Shown here one piece after another: positions 8,617-17,817 of a stretch of DNA of 64,000 bases (positions are counted from its first letter, which is position 1; each line of letters begins with the position of its first letter). The notes beneath the pieces are model-generated. The model searched no databases, was not told where the DNA came from, and saw nothing but the letters and a program-made list of their open reading frames with translations. The DNA comes from Jiella endophytica (GTDB lineage Bacteria; Pseudomonadota; Alphaproteobacteria; Rhizobiales; Rhizobiaceae). A program made the position numbers and the translations under genes. The stretch lies in assembly GCF_004519335.1 (NCBI RefSeq), contig NZ_SOZD01000003.1, forward strand, positions 372,001-436,000, in the 5' to 3' direction.

Positions 8617-9585
8617 TCATTCCGTGTGGCCGCCCGGATACTGGATCAGTTCGTCCAGCTGCTCCCCGGTCAGCGGTTCGGGAAGGAATTTCAGCCTGAC
8701 GGCGTCGGCCATCGCATCGTCGATGCCGCTCAGCCGGTCGATCCGAAGGTTGTCCTTGGGATAGAAGTCGTCGCGGGTCTGCTCGGCGACCGCGACCGGC
8801 ACGTCCACCCACTTGGCATAAGCCTCGACGGCTTTCGGATCGGAATACATCCAGTCGAGCGTCTCGGCATAGGCCTCGACATACCGCTTGATCTGATCCT
8901 TCTTGGATTCAAGCGCCGGCGCCGAGGTGATCATCAGCCGGACCGTCTGGTTGCGCAGGGACGGCACGTCGCTGCCCCGCGCGATGACGCGGATCTTGCC
9001 GTCCTTGATCTCCTGCACGCCGCGAGGCGGCGCGGACCAGCCGATGTCGACCTGACCGGACATCGCCTGGGTCCAGGTCGAGGCGGGGCTGCCGGTTGCC
9101 ACCGGCTCGGCCTCAACGCCGAATTCCTGGATCAGCCCGAGAACCATCGTGTTGGTGGAGGAGCCGTTCGAGGAAAAGGCGATGGTCTTGCCGCCGGCGT
9201 CCTTCATCGACTTCACGTCCGAGGCCGCCGGCACATACCAGTAGAGATCGTTGGCACCGGTGGTGGAATTGGCGATCGCGCGCACCGGCGCGCCCTTGGA
9301 AAAGGCGCTGAGAATGCCGGAGGTGCCGACGCCGACGCCGATGTCGACGCTGCCCGAAATGACCGCCTGCATCGTCTCGCCGCCCCCTTGCGTGTAGAGG
9401 ATGTCGAGCTTCAGCCCGTGCTTGGCGAAGATGCCGGCCTGCTGCCCGAGTTCGGCGGGCGAGTTCTCCCAATTGCCGCGCTGGCCGATCGCCAGCTTCA
9501 GCGTATCGAGGTCCTGGGCCGCGGCGGCGCCGGCGGCCAGCGTCGACGCCAACAGGACGAAAGCCTTCAGAATGGTTCTGCGCAT
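8617..9585 (-). CDS. ABC transporter substrate-binding protein, NMT1/SsuA-like (tandem copy B)
   Basis: A 322-residue periplasmic binding protein with a Sec signal peptide of about 23 residues (ending AAAAQD). The mature protein begins with LKLAIGQRGNWENSPAEL and contains TQGGGETMQAVISGSVDIG and FSSNGSSTNTMV, hallmarks of the NMT1/THI5-like and SsuA/TauA families. It is a clear tandem duplicate of the next gene upstream in the operon, with matching blocks throughout but many substitutions, so it has probably diverged in ligand. ATG at 9585 is preceded by a strong GGAGGA. Substrate unknown; the neighbours suggest an organic acid. Confidence 0.9.
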   Translation of the reverse strand: MRRTILKAFVLLASTLAAGAAAAQDLDTLKLAIGQRGNWENSPAELGQQAGIFAKHGLKLDILYTQGGGETMQAVISGSVDIGVGVGTSGILSAFSKGAPVRAIANSTTGANDLYWYVPAASDVKSMKDAGGKTIAFSSNGSSTNTMVLGLIQEFGVEAEPVATGSPASTWTQAMSGQVDIGWSAPPRGVQEIKDGKIRVIARGSDVPSLRNQTVRLMITSAPALESKKDQIKRYVEAYAETLDWMYSDPKAVEAYAKWVDVPVAVAEQTRDDFYPKDNLRIDRLSGIDDAMADAVRLKFLPEPLTGEQLDELIQYPGGHTE

Positions 9586-9656
9586 GAGTGTTCCTCCGTG
9601 TTTATCGTCTGCCTGATCGGCCGCCGGACCGCCTCCCGGGCCCGGCGGCCGCGACC

Positions 9657-10607
9657 TCACTGGCGGGGCGGGATCTGGATCAGCTGGGCGAGCTGCTCGT
9701 CGGTCAGCTTGTCGGACAGCGTCTTGTACTGGACCGCGTCGGCCATGATCTGGTCCATGCCGGACATCTTGTCCGGGTCGATCAGGCTCTTCGGGAAGAA
9801 CTCGTCGCGGATGCGTTTGGCCGTCTTCTCGTCGACGCCGACGAAGTCGGCATAGGTCTTGAGCGCCTCGTCGCCGGAATACATCCAGTCGATCGTCTCG
9901 CGGTAGGCGGCCATGAAGCGCTGCAACTCGTCCGGATGCTCTTCGACGAACTGCTGGTTGCCGATCAGCGTGCGGATCGACTGGTTGCGGATCGCGTCGA
10001 TGTCGTTGCCGCGCGCGACGATGCGGATCTTGCCTTCGTCGAGGGCGTCGAAGCCGAAGGGCGGCGAGGACCAGCCGACATCCACCTGACCGGTCATCAC
10101 CGGCGTGAAGGTCGCCGAGGGGCTGCCGGTGGCGACGGGCTTCGACTTCAGCCCATACTGGTCGATGAAGCCGAGCACCATCGAGTTGGTCGACGAGCCG
10201 TTGGTCGAAAAGGCGATCGTCGTGTCGGCGTCGGCGTCCTTCAAGGACTGCAGCTTGGAATCCGCCGGCACGTACCAGAAGTCCGCCGCGCCGGTCGCCT
10301 GGGCACCGATGATGCGCACCGGGGCACCCTTGGAGAACGCCCCGAGGACGCCGAGCGTGCCCGCCGCGACGCCGATGTCGACGCTGCCCGAGATCACCGC
10401 CTGCATCGTCTCGCCGCCACCCTGGGTATAGAGCAGGTCGAGATCGAGATCGTGTTTCTTGAAGATGCCGGCGCGCTGGCCGAGCTCGGCGACCGAGGTG
10501 TCCCAGTTGCCGCGCTGGCCGATCGCCAGCTTGAGGGTGTCGGCGGCGAAGGCGTGGCCGGCCACCGTCGAGGCGAGCAGCGCCGCCAGAAGCAGTTTGG
10601 TCTTCAT
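9657..10607 (-). CDS. ABC transporter substrate-binding protein, NMT1/SsuA-like (tandem copy A)
   Basis: A 316-residue paralogue of the neighbouring binding protein. The signal peptide is about 21 residues (cleavage near AFA-AD). The same landmarks occur: LKLAIGQRGNWDTSVAEL, TQGGGETMQAVISGSVDIG, FSTNGSSTNSMV and VDVGWSSPPFG. It follows the permease gene by about 50 bases. Two binding proteins serving one ATPase and two permeases suggests either two related ligands or one ancestral set that duplicated. Which of the two is the original cannot be told from the sequence alone. Confidence 0.9.
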   Translation of the reverse strand: MKTKLLLAALLASTVAGHAFAADTLKLAIGQRGNWDTSVAELGQRAGIFKKHDLDLDLLYTQGGGETMQAVISGSVDIGVAAGTLGVLGAFSKGAPVRIIGAQATGAADFWYVPADSKLQSLKDADADTTIAFSTNGSSTNSMVLGFIDQYGLKSKPVATGSPSATFTPVMTGQVDVGWSSPPFGFDALDEGKIRIVARGNDIDAIRNQSIRTLIGNQQFVEEHPDELQRFMAAYRETIDWMYSGDEALKTYADFVGVDEKTAKRIRDEFFPKSLIDPDKMSGMDQIMADAVQYKTLSDKLTDEQLAQLIQIPPRQ

Positions 10608-10659
10608 GAATCCTCCCTTTGGATGTGTCTTCGTGCGAACGCCGTTACGGGCGCTCCCT

Positions 10660-11457
10660 TCAGTGCGCTCCGCCCCTCCTCGAGCGGGGCGCCGTCAGCC
10701 GGCTGATGCCGGCATTGGCCAGCATCGACAGTGCGAAGATCACGATGATCAGTGCGTACATCGCCGGCATGTCGAAGCGCTGGTAGTTCTGGATGACCAG
10801 GAAACCGAGGCCCTGGTTGGAGAGCTTGGTCTCGGCAAGAAGCACGCCGATGAGCGCGATGCCGAAGCCGAGGCGGAAGCCGTTGACCACCGGCTCGCGC
10901 ATCGCCGGCAGGTAGACCTTGGTCACCATCTGCGCCTGGCTCGCCCGGAAGCTCTGACCGACCCGGATCAGGATCGGCGGGATCGCCCGCATTCCGACCG
11001 CCACGCTGAGCGCCACGGGGAAGAAGCAGGACAGCGCTCCCATCGCCATCTTCGAGCCGGGACCGACACCGAACCACATGATCATGATCGGGAAGAAGAT
11101 GATCTTCGGGGTCGGCCCGAGATAATAGAGATACGGCTCGAAGGCGCGGCCGAGAAAGCGACTGCCGCCGAGGACGATGCCGACGAAAAGCGCCGCCCCT
11201 CCGCCGACGACGAGCGCGACGGCGGTTTCGTAGAGGCTCGCCCAGAGATTGGCGTAGAAGTCGCCACTGCCGAGGAGGCGGATCAGCGCGACGGCGATCG
11301 CCTGCAGCGGCGGGACGACGTCCTGGTAGAGCAGTCCCGAAATGGCAAGCAGCTGCCACAGGATCAGCACCGCCGCGATGATCGCGGCCCGCACCAGCGT
11401 GACCGCATCCGGGCGCCAGCCAGGCGCTGCCCCGGTCACGACGCCGGTCGTAGCCAT
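10660..11457 (-). CDS. ABC transporter permease, SsuC/TauC-like (second)
   Basis: A 265-residue inner-membrane permease with about six hydrophobic segments and the cytoplasmic coupling loop (EAA-type, YLPAMREPVVNGFRLG) near residue 180. The start at 11457 lies inside the 3' end of the preceding permease gene (22-base overlap), so the two are translationally coupled. The partner permease, the ATPase and two binding proteins are adjacent. SsuABC-type importers normally use a homodimer of one permease; two distinct permeases suggest a heterodimeric channel. Confidence 0.9.
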   Translation of the reverse strand: MATTGVVTGAAPGWRPDAVTLVRAAIIAAVLILWQLLAISGLLYQDVVPPLQAIAVALIRLLGSGDFYANLWASLYETAVALVVGGGAALFVGIVLGGSRFLGRAFEPYLYYLGPTPKIIFFPIMIMWFGVGPGSKMAMGALSCFFPVALSVAVGMRAIPPILIRVGQSFRASQAQMVTKVYLPAMREPVVNGFRLGFGIALIGVLLAETKLSNQGLGFLVIQNYQRFDMPAMYALIIVIFALSMLANAGISRLTAPRSRRGGAH

Positions 11458-12194
11458 CTTTCCACCCTTTCGACCGCGAGGAAGAAGAGGACGCTGACCA
11501 GCACCACGAAGCAGATCGCCGCATAGGTGCCGGGCATGTCGTACCGCTCGGACAATTCGTTGATCAGCGGTCCGAGACCGCCGAAATTGATCAGGAACTC
11601 GACGCCGACGACGTTGATCATCGCGAAGATCAGGCCAAGCCGAAGCCCGGCGAAGATCGTCGGCACGGCGGCCGGGAACAGGATCGTGCGGAACTGCTGC
11701 CAGCCGGTGAGGTTGAAGCTCTCCCCGACACGGATCAGCACCGGCCGCACGCCGGAAAAGCCTTCCAGCGTCTTCAGGACCACCGGCGGGAGCCCGGCGA
11801 TGGTTCCGATCGCGATGATCGTCCAGGACGAACGCCCGAAGATCACCAGGAACAGCGGGTAGACCAGAACGATCGGCGCCGCGGCGAAGGCCGCCACCCA
11901 GTTCTCCGTCGCCCGGCGCAGGAGATTGAAGCGGAAGAGCAGAATGCCGGTCGGAATGCCGATCCCGGCGACCAGAAGCCCGGCGGCGAGCGATTCCCCG
12001 GCGGTCAGCAGGAAGCGCGGCAGGACGCCCTCCTCGGCGACCACCCGCCCCAGCGCCACGAGCACGGCGGAGGGCAGAGGCACGATATAGCCGTTGATGA
12101 CGCCGACGCGGACCAGGATCTCGACGGCGACCAGGAACAGGATGAAGCCGCCGAGGCCGAGCGCGGCCGGAGCGAAGCGGTCGAAGGCTCTCAC
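11436..12194 (-). CDS. ABC transporter permease, SsuC/TauC-like (first)
   Basis: A 252-residue permease with an N-terminal hydrophobic segment (LGLGGFILFLVAVEILV), further membrane spans and the coupling-loop sequence LFPAAVPTIFAGLRLGL. It starts within the last bases of the ATPase gene (ATGA-type overlap) and overlaps the following permease gene. It is similar in plan to that permease but clearly diverged, so the pair arose by duplication. Expected to import the ligand delivered by the tandem periplasmic binding proteins. Confidence 0.9.
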   Translation of the reverse strand: MRAFDRFAPAALGLGGFILFLVAVEILVRVGVINGYIVPLPSAVLVALGRVVAEEGVLPRFLLTAGESLAAGLLVAGIGIPTGILLFRFNLLRRATENWVAAFAAAPIVLVYPLFLVIFGRSSWTIIAIGTIAGLPPVVLKTLEGFSGVRPVLIRVGESFNLTGWQQFRTILFPAAVPTIFAGLRLGLIFAMINVVGVEFLINFGGLGPLINELSERYDMPGTYAAICFVVLVSVLFFLAVERVERWLRPAS

Positions 12195-13054
12195 CGGCGC
12201 CTCCTCTCGGCCATCGTCTCCTGGTCGTGCATGCCCTTGCTGGCTTCCTCGCGCAGATCGTTCCAGATCTCGGCGACGTAGTGGCCGAAGGCATCGCTGC
12301 CGACGATCTCGGAGGTGCGCGGGCGCGGCAGCTTGATCTCGACGAAGCGCTTGGTGCGGCCCGGACGGTAGGTCATGATCAGGATGCGGTCGGAAAGCTG
12401 CACCGCTTCGGTGATGTTGTGGGTGATCAGCACCACCGTCTGATTCAGCTCCTGCTGGATCTGCAGGACCTTGTCGCCGAGCAGCAGCCGGGTCTGCTCG
12501 TCGAGGGCGGCGAAGGGCTCGTCCATCAGGAGCAGCTTCGGCTCGAAGGCCAGCGTTCTCGCCATGGCGACGCGCTGGCGCATGCCGCCGGACAGTTCGG
12601 TCGGATAGCGCCTCTCGAAGCCTCTCAGCCCGACCATGGCGATGAAGTGGCGCGCCCGCTCCAGCCGCTCGGCCTTGCCGACGCCCTGCACCTCCAGGGA
12701 AAAGGCGACGTTCTCCTCGACGCTGCGCCAGGGGAACGTCGATTCCTCCTGGAACACCATGCCGATCGACGGATGCGGGCCGCGCACCTCCTCGCCGGCG
12801 ATGGAGATGCGCCCCTCGGTCGGCGACAGCAGCCCGCCGATGAGGTTGAACAGCGTGGACTTGCCGCAGCCGGAGGGGCCGATGACCGAGACGAACTCGC
12901 CCTGGCGCACGTCGAGCGACATGTGGTCGACGGCAACGACCGGGCCGTCCGGTGTCTCGAAGCGCTTGACGACGTCGTCGACACTGAGGATCGCCGGGGC
13001 GGTCCCGGCAGCCGGTTCCGGCTGGAGCTTGAGATTGGCCTGGTTGCCGCTCAT
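12191..13054 (-). CDS. ABC transporter ATP-binding protein, SsuB/TauB-like
   Basis: A 287-residue ATPase with Walker [10 protein letters not shown] (about residue 59), Q-loop in GMVFQEESTFPW, signature LSGGMRQRVAMAR, Walker B LLLMDEPFAALDE and the switch histidine in LITHNITEAV. The EESTFPWRSVEENV sequence is typical of the nitrate/sulfonate/taurine subfamily. It energises the two permeases encoded next. The ATG at 13054 overlaps the stop of the ThDP enzyme gene (ATGA), so enzyme and transporter are translated together. Confidence 0.94.
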   Translation of the reverse strand: MSGNQANLKLQPEPAAGTAPAILSVDDVVKRFETPDGPVVAVDHMSLDVRQGEFVSVIGPSGCGKSTLFNLIGGLLSPTEGRISIAGEEVRGPHPSIGMVFQEESTFPWRSVEENVAFSLEVQGVGKAERLERARHFIAMVGLRGFERRYPTELSGGMRQRVAMARTLAFEPKLLLMDEPFAALDEQTRLLLGDKVLQIQQELNQTVVLITHNITEAVQLSDRILIMTYRPGRTKRFVEIKLPRPRTSEIVGSDAFGHYVAEIWNDLREEASKGMHDQETMAERRRR

Positions 13055-14862
13055 TTCTTGCCGCCTCCGGTTTCGCGGGTCAGGGCACCGGCCATCGCCG
13101 GCGTGTAGCCTGTCGCCACACGGACATCGACGACCGCGACGCCGCCAGCGTCGACCGCGGCGATGGCGTCTGCAAACGCCTTGTCCATGGTCGCGTGGTC
13201 GGTGACCGGACCGAAGCCGGCGGCGCCCTGCGCCTTGGCCATCGCGGCGAGATCGATCTCGGGATCGGTCATCTGCATGCCGATCCACTTGTTCTCGACC
13301 GGCCGATCGCGCATCCGGGCAACCCGTTCCTGATGCACCTCGTCATTGAAGAAGGAGCGGTTGTTGGCGATGACGACAAGCAGCGGAATGCGGTAGTGAA
13401 CGGCCGTCCAGAGCGCCGTTACGCCCATCAGGAAGTCGCCGTCACCGCAGATCGCGATGGGCAGACGGCCGGTTCCGCGCAGTGCCAGCGCCGCGCCGAC
13501 GGCGATGCCGGGCCCGCCACCGATGCCGCCGCCGCCGTCGGAGCCGAGGAAGTCGAGTGGATGGCGGAACGGCCAGAAGGCGCCGTCCCAGGATAGCGGC
13601 AGATGCAGGAGCGACATCGGCCTATCGCCTACCGCGCGCCTCAGCTGGCGCGCCAGATCGGGCACCTGGAGCCCCGCCCCCCGATCTTCCGGCTGCGAAA
13701 CTTCCTGCTGAGACATCGGCTCATAGGTGGCGGCGGGCGCAAGCTCCAACTGCCGACAGAGCACCTCGACGAAGATGTCCGGATCGGCCGGCACAAACGT
13801 GTCGACCGGCGTCAGCGCCTGGTGATCCATGCTCCAGCCATTGTGGAGGTGATGGTCGAGCGAGACGTGGACGATGTGGGCGCCGGGGCGCCGGGCTGCC
13901 GGAAGCACGCCCTGCAGCACCACCCAATCCAGGCTGAGGACGAGATCGGCCTCGTCGATCGCCGCCTGCGCCTCCGGCAGGGGGAAGACCCCCGGCGCGG
14001 CGAGCGACAGCGGATGGTCGGTCGGAAAGCCCGCGCCGATCTTGAGGTCGGTGAGAACCCTTGCGCCGGTCGCCTCGGCGAGCGCGACGCGCTGTGCCCA
14101 GTCCCGCTCGGAGCGCGATACCCGGCCGACGAGGATTACCGGGCGACTTGCCGCCTTCAGCCGCGCGGCGATGTCTTCGACCGCAGCGGCGCCGGGCGCG
14201 TAGTCGACCTGCGGCATCAGCCGTGCGACCTCGATCTCCGCAGGCGGCTCGGCAAGCGGCTGCTCCTGCATGCCGGCATCGAGATTGACGTAGGTGGGAC
14301 CCTTCGGAAGCGTGTCGGCGATCCATTTTGCCCGCGCAAGCGCCTCGCGCGCAGCCCCCGGAGACGCCGGCTGATCGTCCCACTTGACGTAGTTTCGGAC
14401 GATCGCCCCCTGGTCCCGGGCGGTGTGGATCCAGTCGATCCAGGGCCGTCGGTGCATGGCGTCCACCGGCCCGGTGGCGCCGATCACCACCATCGGCATG
14501 CGGTCGCACCACGCGTTGAAGATCGCCATCGTGGCGTGGAACAGGCCGACATTGGAATGGACCGCGACGGCCATCGCCTTGCCGGTGACCTTCGCCCAGC
14601 CCTGGGCGATGGCGACCGCATGTTCCTCGTGCAGGCAGAGCAGCATCTGCGGCTGTTCGTTGCCGAGATGGTTGACGAGGCTGTCGTGAAAGCCGCGAAA
14701 GCTCGCGCCGGGATTGAGCGCGATATACGGGATGTCGAGCGCACGCAGCGTTTCGGCGACGACGTCGCTGCCGAAGAGCGCATTGCCGCGATGCTCGACG
14801 GGACGCTCGATCGGGCGCGACGCGTCGCGGCCGCCGGAGCGATCCCGGTCCTCAATGCTCAT
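13051..14862 (-). CDS. ThDP-dependent enzyme of the acetolactate synthase / benzoylformate decarboxylase superfamily
   Basis: A 603-residue three-domain ThDP enzyme. The N-terminal Pyr domain has NPGASFRG and the cofactor-activating glutamate in CLHEEHA (about residue 79). The middle domain is Rossmann-like (RPVILVGRVSRSE). The C-terminal PP domain has the ThDP/Mg signature AICGDGDFLMG ending in ANNRSFF. Such enzymes decarboxylate 2-oxo acids, sometimes with carboligation. The operon also encodes an aldehyde dehydrogenase, so a 2-oxo acid to aldehyde to acid sequence is the simplest reading. The middle FAD-site residues of true acetolactate synthase were not recognised. No regulatory subunit gene is adjacent. 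Confidence 0.85.
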   Translation of the reverse strand: MSIEDRDRSGGRDASRPIERPVEHRGNALFGSDVVAETLRALDIPYIALNPGASFRGFHDSLVNHLGNEQPQMLLCLHEEHAVAIAQGWAKVTGKAMAVAVHSNVGLFHATMAIFNAWCDRMPMVVIGATGPVDAMHRRPWIDWIHTARDQGAIVRNYVKWDDQPASPGAAREALARAKWIADTLPKGPTYVNLDAGMQEQPLAEPPAEIEVARLMPQVDYAPGAAAVEDIAARLKAASRPVILVGRVSRSERDWAQRVALAEATGARVLTDLKIGAGFPTDHPLSLAAPGVFPLPEAQAAIDEADLVLSLDWVVLQGVLPAARRPGAHIVHVSLDHHLHNGWSMDHQALTPVDTFVPADPDIFVEVLCRQLELAPAATYEPMSQQEVSQPEDRGAGLQVPDLARQLRRAVGDRPMSLLHLPLSWDGAFWPFRHPLDFLGSDGGGGIGGGPGIAVGAALALRGTGRLPIAICGDGDFLMGVTALWTAVHYRIPLLVVIANNRSFFNDEVHQERVARMRDRPVENKWIGMQMTDPEIDLAAMAKAQGAAGFGPVTDHATMDKAFADAIAAVDAGGVAVVDVRVATGYTPAMAGALTRETGGGKK

Positions 14863-14894
14863 CGATACTCCTCCCAGACCGCCGAAGCGGCTAT

Positions 14895-15638
14895 TCAGCT
14901 GGCTGACGCCAACTCATGCGCCGCGGCGCGTTCCGCGCCGCCGGCCCTGCGGCTCCAGTAGTCCCATGCGCGATCCAGCACCGGTTCGCGCAGATTGAAT
15001 TCGGCCGACAACACGGTCTCGCGCTCGGTCAGCGGATCGACCGGCCCCAGCGACTGCGCGGCAAGCAGCATCGCCGCATTGCGGCGGAGCTGAATGGTGC
15101 GGAACACCATCTCCTTCAGGCTGCGGCCGGCGACCACCGCGCCGTGATTGGCCATCAGCACCGCCCAGTCGTTCTGCATGGCCCGGGCGAGCGAGTCGCC
15201 TTCCTCCGGCTTGCCGACGATGAGGTTGGTGTCGCCGAAATCATCGCGGCTCGACCAGAAATGCACCGGCCCGACCGTCGCGCAGAGATGCGACACCGGC
15301 AGGATCGGCTTGCCGGTGATGCAGAAGGGCATGATCGCCGCAGCGTGGAAGTGACAGACCGCCCCGATCTCAGGGCGCAGCTGGTAGAGTGAACCGTGGA
15401 TTACCCGTTCCGAATAGCTCGGCGGCCCGTCCGGATCGACAGGGACCGAGTCGAGGGTGAAGCGCAGGATGTCCGCCTCTTCGACGACCTCAGGGCTGCG
15501 GGCGCGGGCCAGGAGATAGTTGCCGGCATGCTCGGGATCCCGCACGCTGACATGGCCGAAGGCGTCGAGAACCCCCTCATGCGCCAGGATATGGTTCGCC
15601 AGAACCAGATCGCGCACCGAACTCGACGTCTGCCGCAT
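14895..15638 (-). CDS. Class II aldolase/adducin family protein (copy 1)
   Basis: A 247-residue metal-dependent aldolase-fold protein. The conserved set is visible: FGHVSVRDP at the N-terminus, the acid residue in YSERVIHGSLY, the zinc-type CHFHAA histidines, and the third histidine in MANHGAVVAG. Family members are aldolases, epimerases or decarboxylases; 3,4-dihydroxyphthalate and related decarboxylases belong here. It is the first gene of the nine-gene operon, with AGAGGA before the ATG at 15638, and the LysR gene diverges 157 bases away. A paralogue at 22028-22768 heads a matching pair with the second Pht5-like protein, so the two families probably work together. Confidence 0.87.
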   Translation of the reverse strand: MRQTSSSVRDLVLANHILAHEGVLDAFGHVSVRDPEHAGNYLLARARSPEVVEEADILRFTLDSVPVDPDGPPSYSERVIHGSLYQLRPEIGAVCHFHAAAIMPFCITGKPILPVSHLCATVGPVHFWSSRDDFGDTNLIVGKPEEGDSLARAMQNDWAVLMANHGAVVAGRSLKEMVFRTIQLRRNAAMLLAAQSLGPVDPLTERETVLSAEFNLREPVLDRAWDYWSRRAGGAERAAAHELASAS

Positions 15639-15795
15639 CACCGCTTTCCTCTCATGCCGGGGCTTCGCCCTTCTGATGGCGGAGAAGAGAGCAGTCGCGG
15701 ACGGCTGTCCAATACATGTTTGTTGCGCTGTCAGACCGAAACGGATTGACTGACCCCGTTTTCCAGCCGAGAACCGCTCGGGGAGGACGACAGGG

Positions 15796-16758
15796 TTGCG
15801 CATCAGGCAGTTGGAGTTTTTCGTCGCCGTCTGCGAGACGGGCAGCATCACCCAGGCCGCGGCGCGGTTGAACGTCGCGCAGCCGGCCCTTGGCGTTCAA
15901 TTGAAGGCGCTGGAGGAACATGTCGGGGTCACGCTCTTGACGCGCACGCGGCGCGGCGCCGTGCCGACCGAGGCCGGCACGCTGTTCCTCGAGGAAGCCC
16001 GGCACATCCTGAAAAGACTGAGCGAGGTGCAGCGGCGTCTGCGCGAGACCGCCGAGCATCGCCGCCGGACCATCACGCTCGGTCTGACGCCAAGCCTCAC
16101 CACCGTTCTCGCCAGCCGCCTGCTGCACACGGCGATGACGAAGCTTCCCAATGTCGAGTTGCAGATCTTCGAGGAATTCAGCCACACGCTGCTCGATCGG
16201 CTGGCACGCGGCCGGCTCGATCTCGCCCTCGCCTATTCGGTGCCGGAGGGCGAGAAGCTCCGCCGCAAGGCGCTGCTGGAGGAGGTGCTGTTCTTCGTCT
16301 GCGCTGCCGGCTCGCCTTTCGACAAGCCGGAGCCACTACCCTTTGCCGAGCTCCACGGCCCGAATTTCGTCATGCCGAGCGAGCGCGATTTCGTGCGTCA
16401 ACTGGTCGAAGAGACGATGGCGACGAACCGCACGACCCTGAAGATCCCCTATCAGGTGGAATCGATGCAGGCGATGAAGGAACTGATCGCCCGGGGCATG
16501 GCCTGTGGCATCCTGCCTTACGGCACGATCTCGCGAGAGGTCGAGGCCGGGACTCTCGCTATCCGCCCCATCGTCGCACCGGCGATCACGCGCCGGCTCT
16601 CGATGGTCTGGAGCGCCGATGTCGAGATGACGCGGGACGAACTGACGCTCGCACGGGTGATCGAGGAACTCCTCGCCGATGTCTGCCCGGGCCATCCGGC
16701 ATTCACCCTCATGGGACCTGCGGGCCCGGAGGCAGCGGTCGAGCCAGCTCCCTCCTGA
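15796..16758 (+). CDS. LysR-family transcriptional regulator
   Basis: A 320-residue LTTR. The N-terminal winged helix-turn-helix is complete (RQLEFFVAVCETGSITQAA, NVAQPALGVQLKALEEH), followed by a linker helix and a periplasmic-binding-like effector domain from about residue 90. The start codon is TTG at 15796, the only one that gives the normal LTTR N-terminus. It is transcribed away from the nine-gene minus-strand operon and probably activates it in response to the imported or metabolised acid. It is related to, but distinct from, the LysR at 16763-17755. Confidence 0.93.
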   Translation: MRIRQLEFFVAVCETGSITQAAARLNVAQPALGVQLKALEEHVGVTLLTRTRRGAVPTEAGTLFLEEARHILKRLSEVQRRLRETAEHRRRTITLGLTPSLTTVLASRLLHTAMTKLPNVELQIFEEFSHTLLDRLARGRLDLALAYSVPEGEKLRRKALLEEVLFFVCAAGSPFDKPEPLPFAELHGPNFVMPSERDFVRQLVEETMATNRTTLKIPYQVESMQAMKELIARGMACGILPYGTISREVEAGTLAIRPIVAPAITRRLSMVWSADVEMTRDELTLARVIEELLADVCPGHPAFTLMGPAGPEAAVEPAPS

Positions 16759-16762
16759 TCGA

Positions 16763-17755
16763 TCAGACGGCGAACCAGCCGCGCCCAACCGGTCGCGGCC
16801 GGCGCTGCAGGGCTTCGATCGAGGCCTGTCGATCGGCGATCGGCGCCCATTGGTCGTAGCGTCGCATTTCATCGCCGAGCATGTCGAACAGGATCGCCTT
16901 CAGGGCGACTTCGGCCTTCGTCAGCGAACGGCGCTCGGAATGGATGAAGAACAGGTCCCGCTTGACCTCGGGATCGACGATGCGCTTGGCGATCAGCCGG
17001 CCGGATTCGATCTCCTGGCGCGCCGCGCCATAGGGCATCACGGTGGCGGCCATGTGCTGGGAAACGAGATCGCGCACCGTCGAGACCGCATGCACCTCGT
17101 AGGCGATGTCGAGCGTCACCTCGGCTTCCCGGCTCTTCTCCTCGATCAGCGCGCGGATACTGTGCGGCGAGGCGGGCACCACCAGCCGGTGCGCGGCGAC
17201 CTCGGCGAAACGGATGGTGCCGCCATTGGTCTTTCCCATCTCGGCACTCTCGACGAAGTAGAGGCTTTCCTGGAGGACCGGTTCCCAGCGCAGGCCGGGG
17301 ACGCTGGCGACGTTGAAGGCGAGCGCGATCTGCACCCGCTCTTCGGCGACCCACTCCATCAGCATCGAGGACATCTCCTCGACGAGACAGAGCTGGACGC
17401 CCGGCAGTTCGTCGGCCGCCCGGCGGATCAGCGGGCCGGCCAGCATGCCGCTCATCATTGTCGTCAGGCCGAGGTTGATGCGCCCCCGCGGCCGGGAGGT
17501 GAAGTCGCGCAGGCTCGCCGACGCCGCATCGACCTGCGCGAGAATCCCGCGTGCATGCTCCAGCATCAGGACGCCGGCTTCGGTGGTGTCGACGCCGCGC
17601 GAGTGCCGCCGCAGAAGCTTGACGCCGAGTTCGTCCTCCAGCTTGCGCATCTGCTGACCGAGTGCGGGCTGGGCGACGCCAAGCTGCTCGGCAGCGTGGG
17701 TGAAGCTGCAGGCCTCCGAGATGGTGACGAAATATTGGAGCTGTTTCAGGTTCAC
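16763..17755 (-). CDS. LysR-family transcriptional regulator
   Basis: A 330-residue LTTR whose helix-turn-helix reads LKQLQYFVTISEACSFTHAA and GVAQPALGQQMRKLEDELG; the effector domain follows. The start is GTG at 17755 with a GGGAGG seven bases upstream; the open frame continues far further but without similarity. It ends only five bases from the 3' end of the preceding LysR gene (convergent). It diverges from the tctC gene and is the probable activator of the tctCAB/decarboxylase operon. The C-terminus is extended by an Arg/Trp-rich tail of unclear role. Confidence 0.93.
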   Translation of the reverse strand: MNLKQLQYFVTISEACSFTHAAEQLGVAQPALGQQMRKLEDELGVKLLRRHSRGVDTTEAGVLMLEHARGILAQVDAASASLRDFTSRPRGRINLGLTTMMSGMLAGPLIRRAADELPGVQLCLVEEMSSMLMEWVAEERVQIALAFNVASVPGLRWEPVLQESLYFVESAEMGKTNGGTIRFAEVAAHRLVVPASPHSIRALIEEKSREAEVTLDIAYEVHAVSTVRDLVSQHMAATVMPYGAARQEIESGRLIAKRIVDPEVKRDLFFIHSERRSLTKAEVALKAILFDMLGDEMRRYDQWAPIADRQASIEALQRRPRPVGRGWFAV

Positions 17756-17817
17756 GTCGCCTCCCAACAACGCGTTCGCCGAACCGGCGATCTGCCGGGA
17801 GCGATATAAGTAAAAGC

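Noticed and set aside
8617-10607. Tandem binding-protein genes as an assembly duplication
   Set aside because: The copies differ at many positions along their length, including signal peptides and C-termini, so they are real paralogues.
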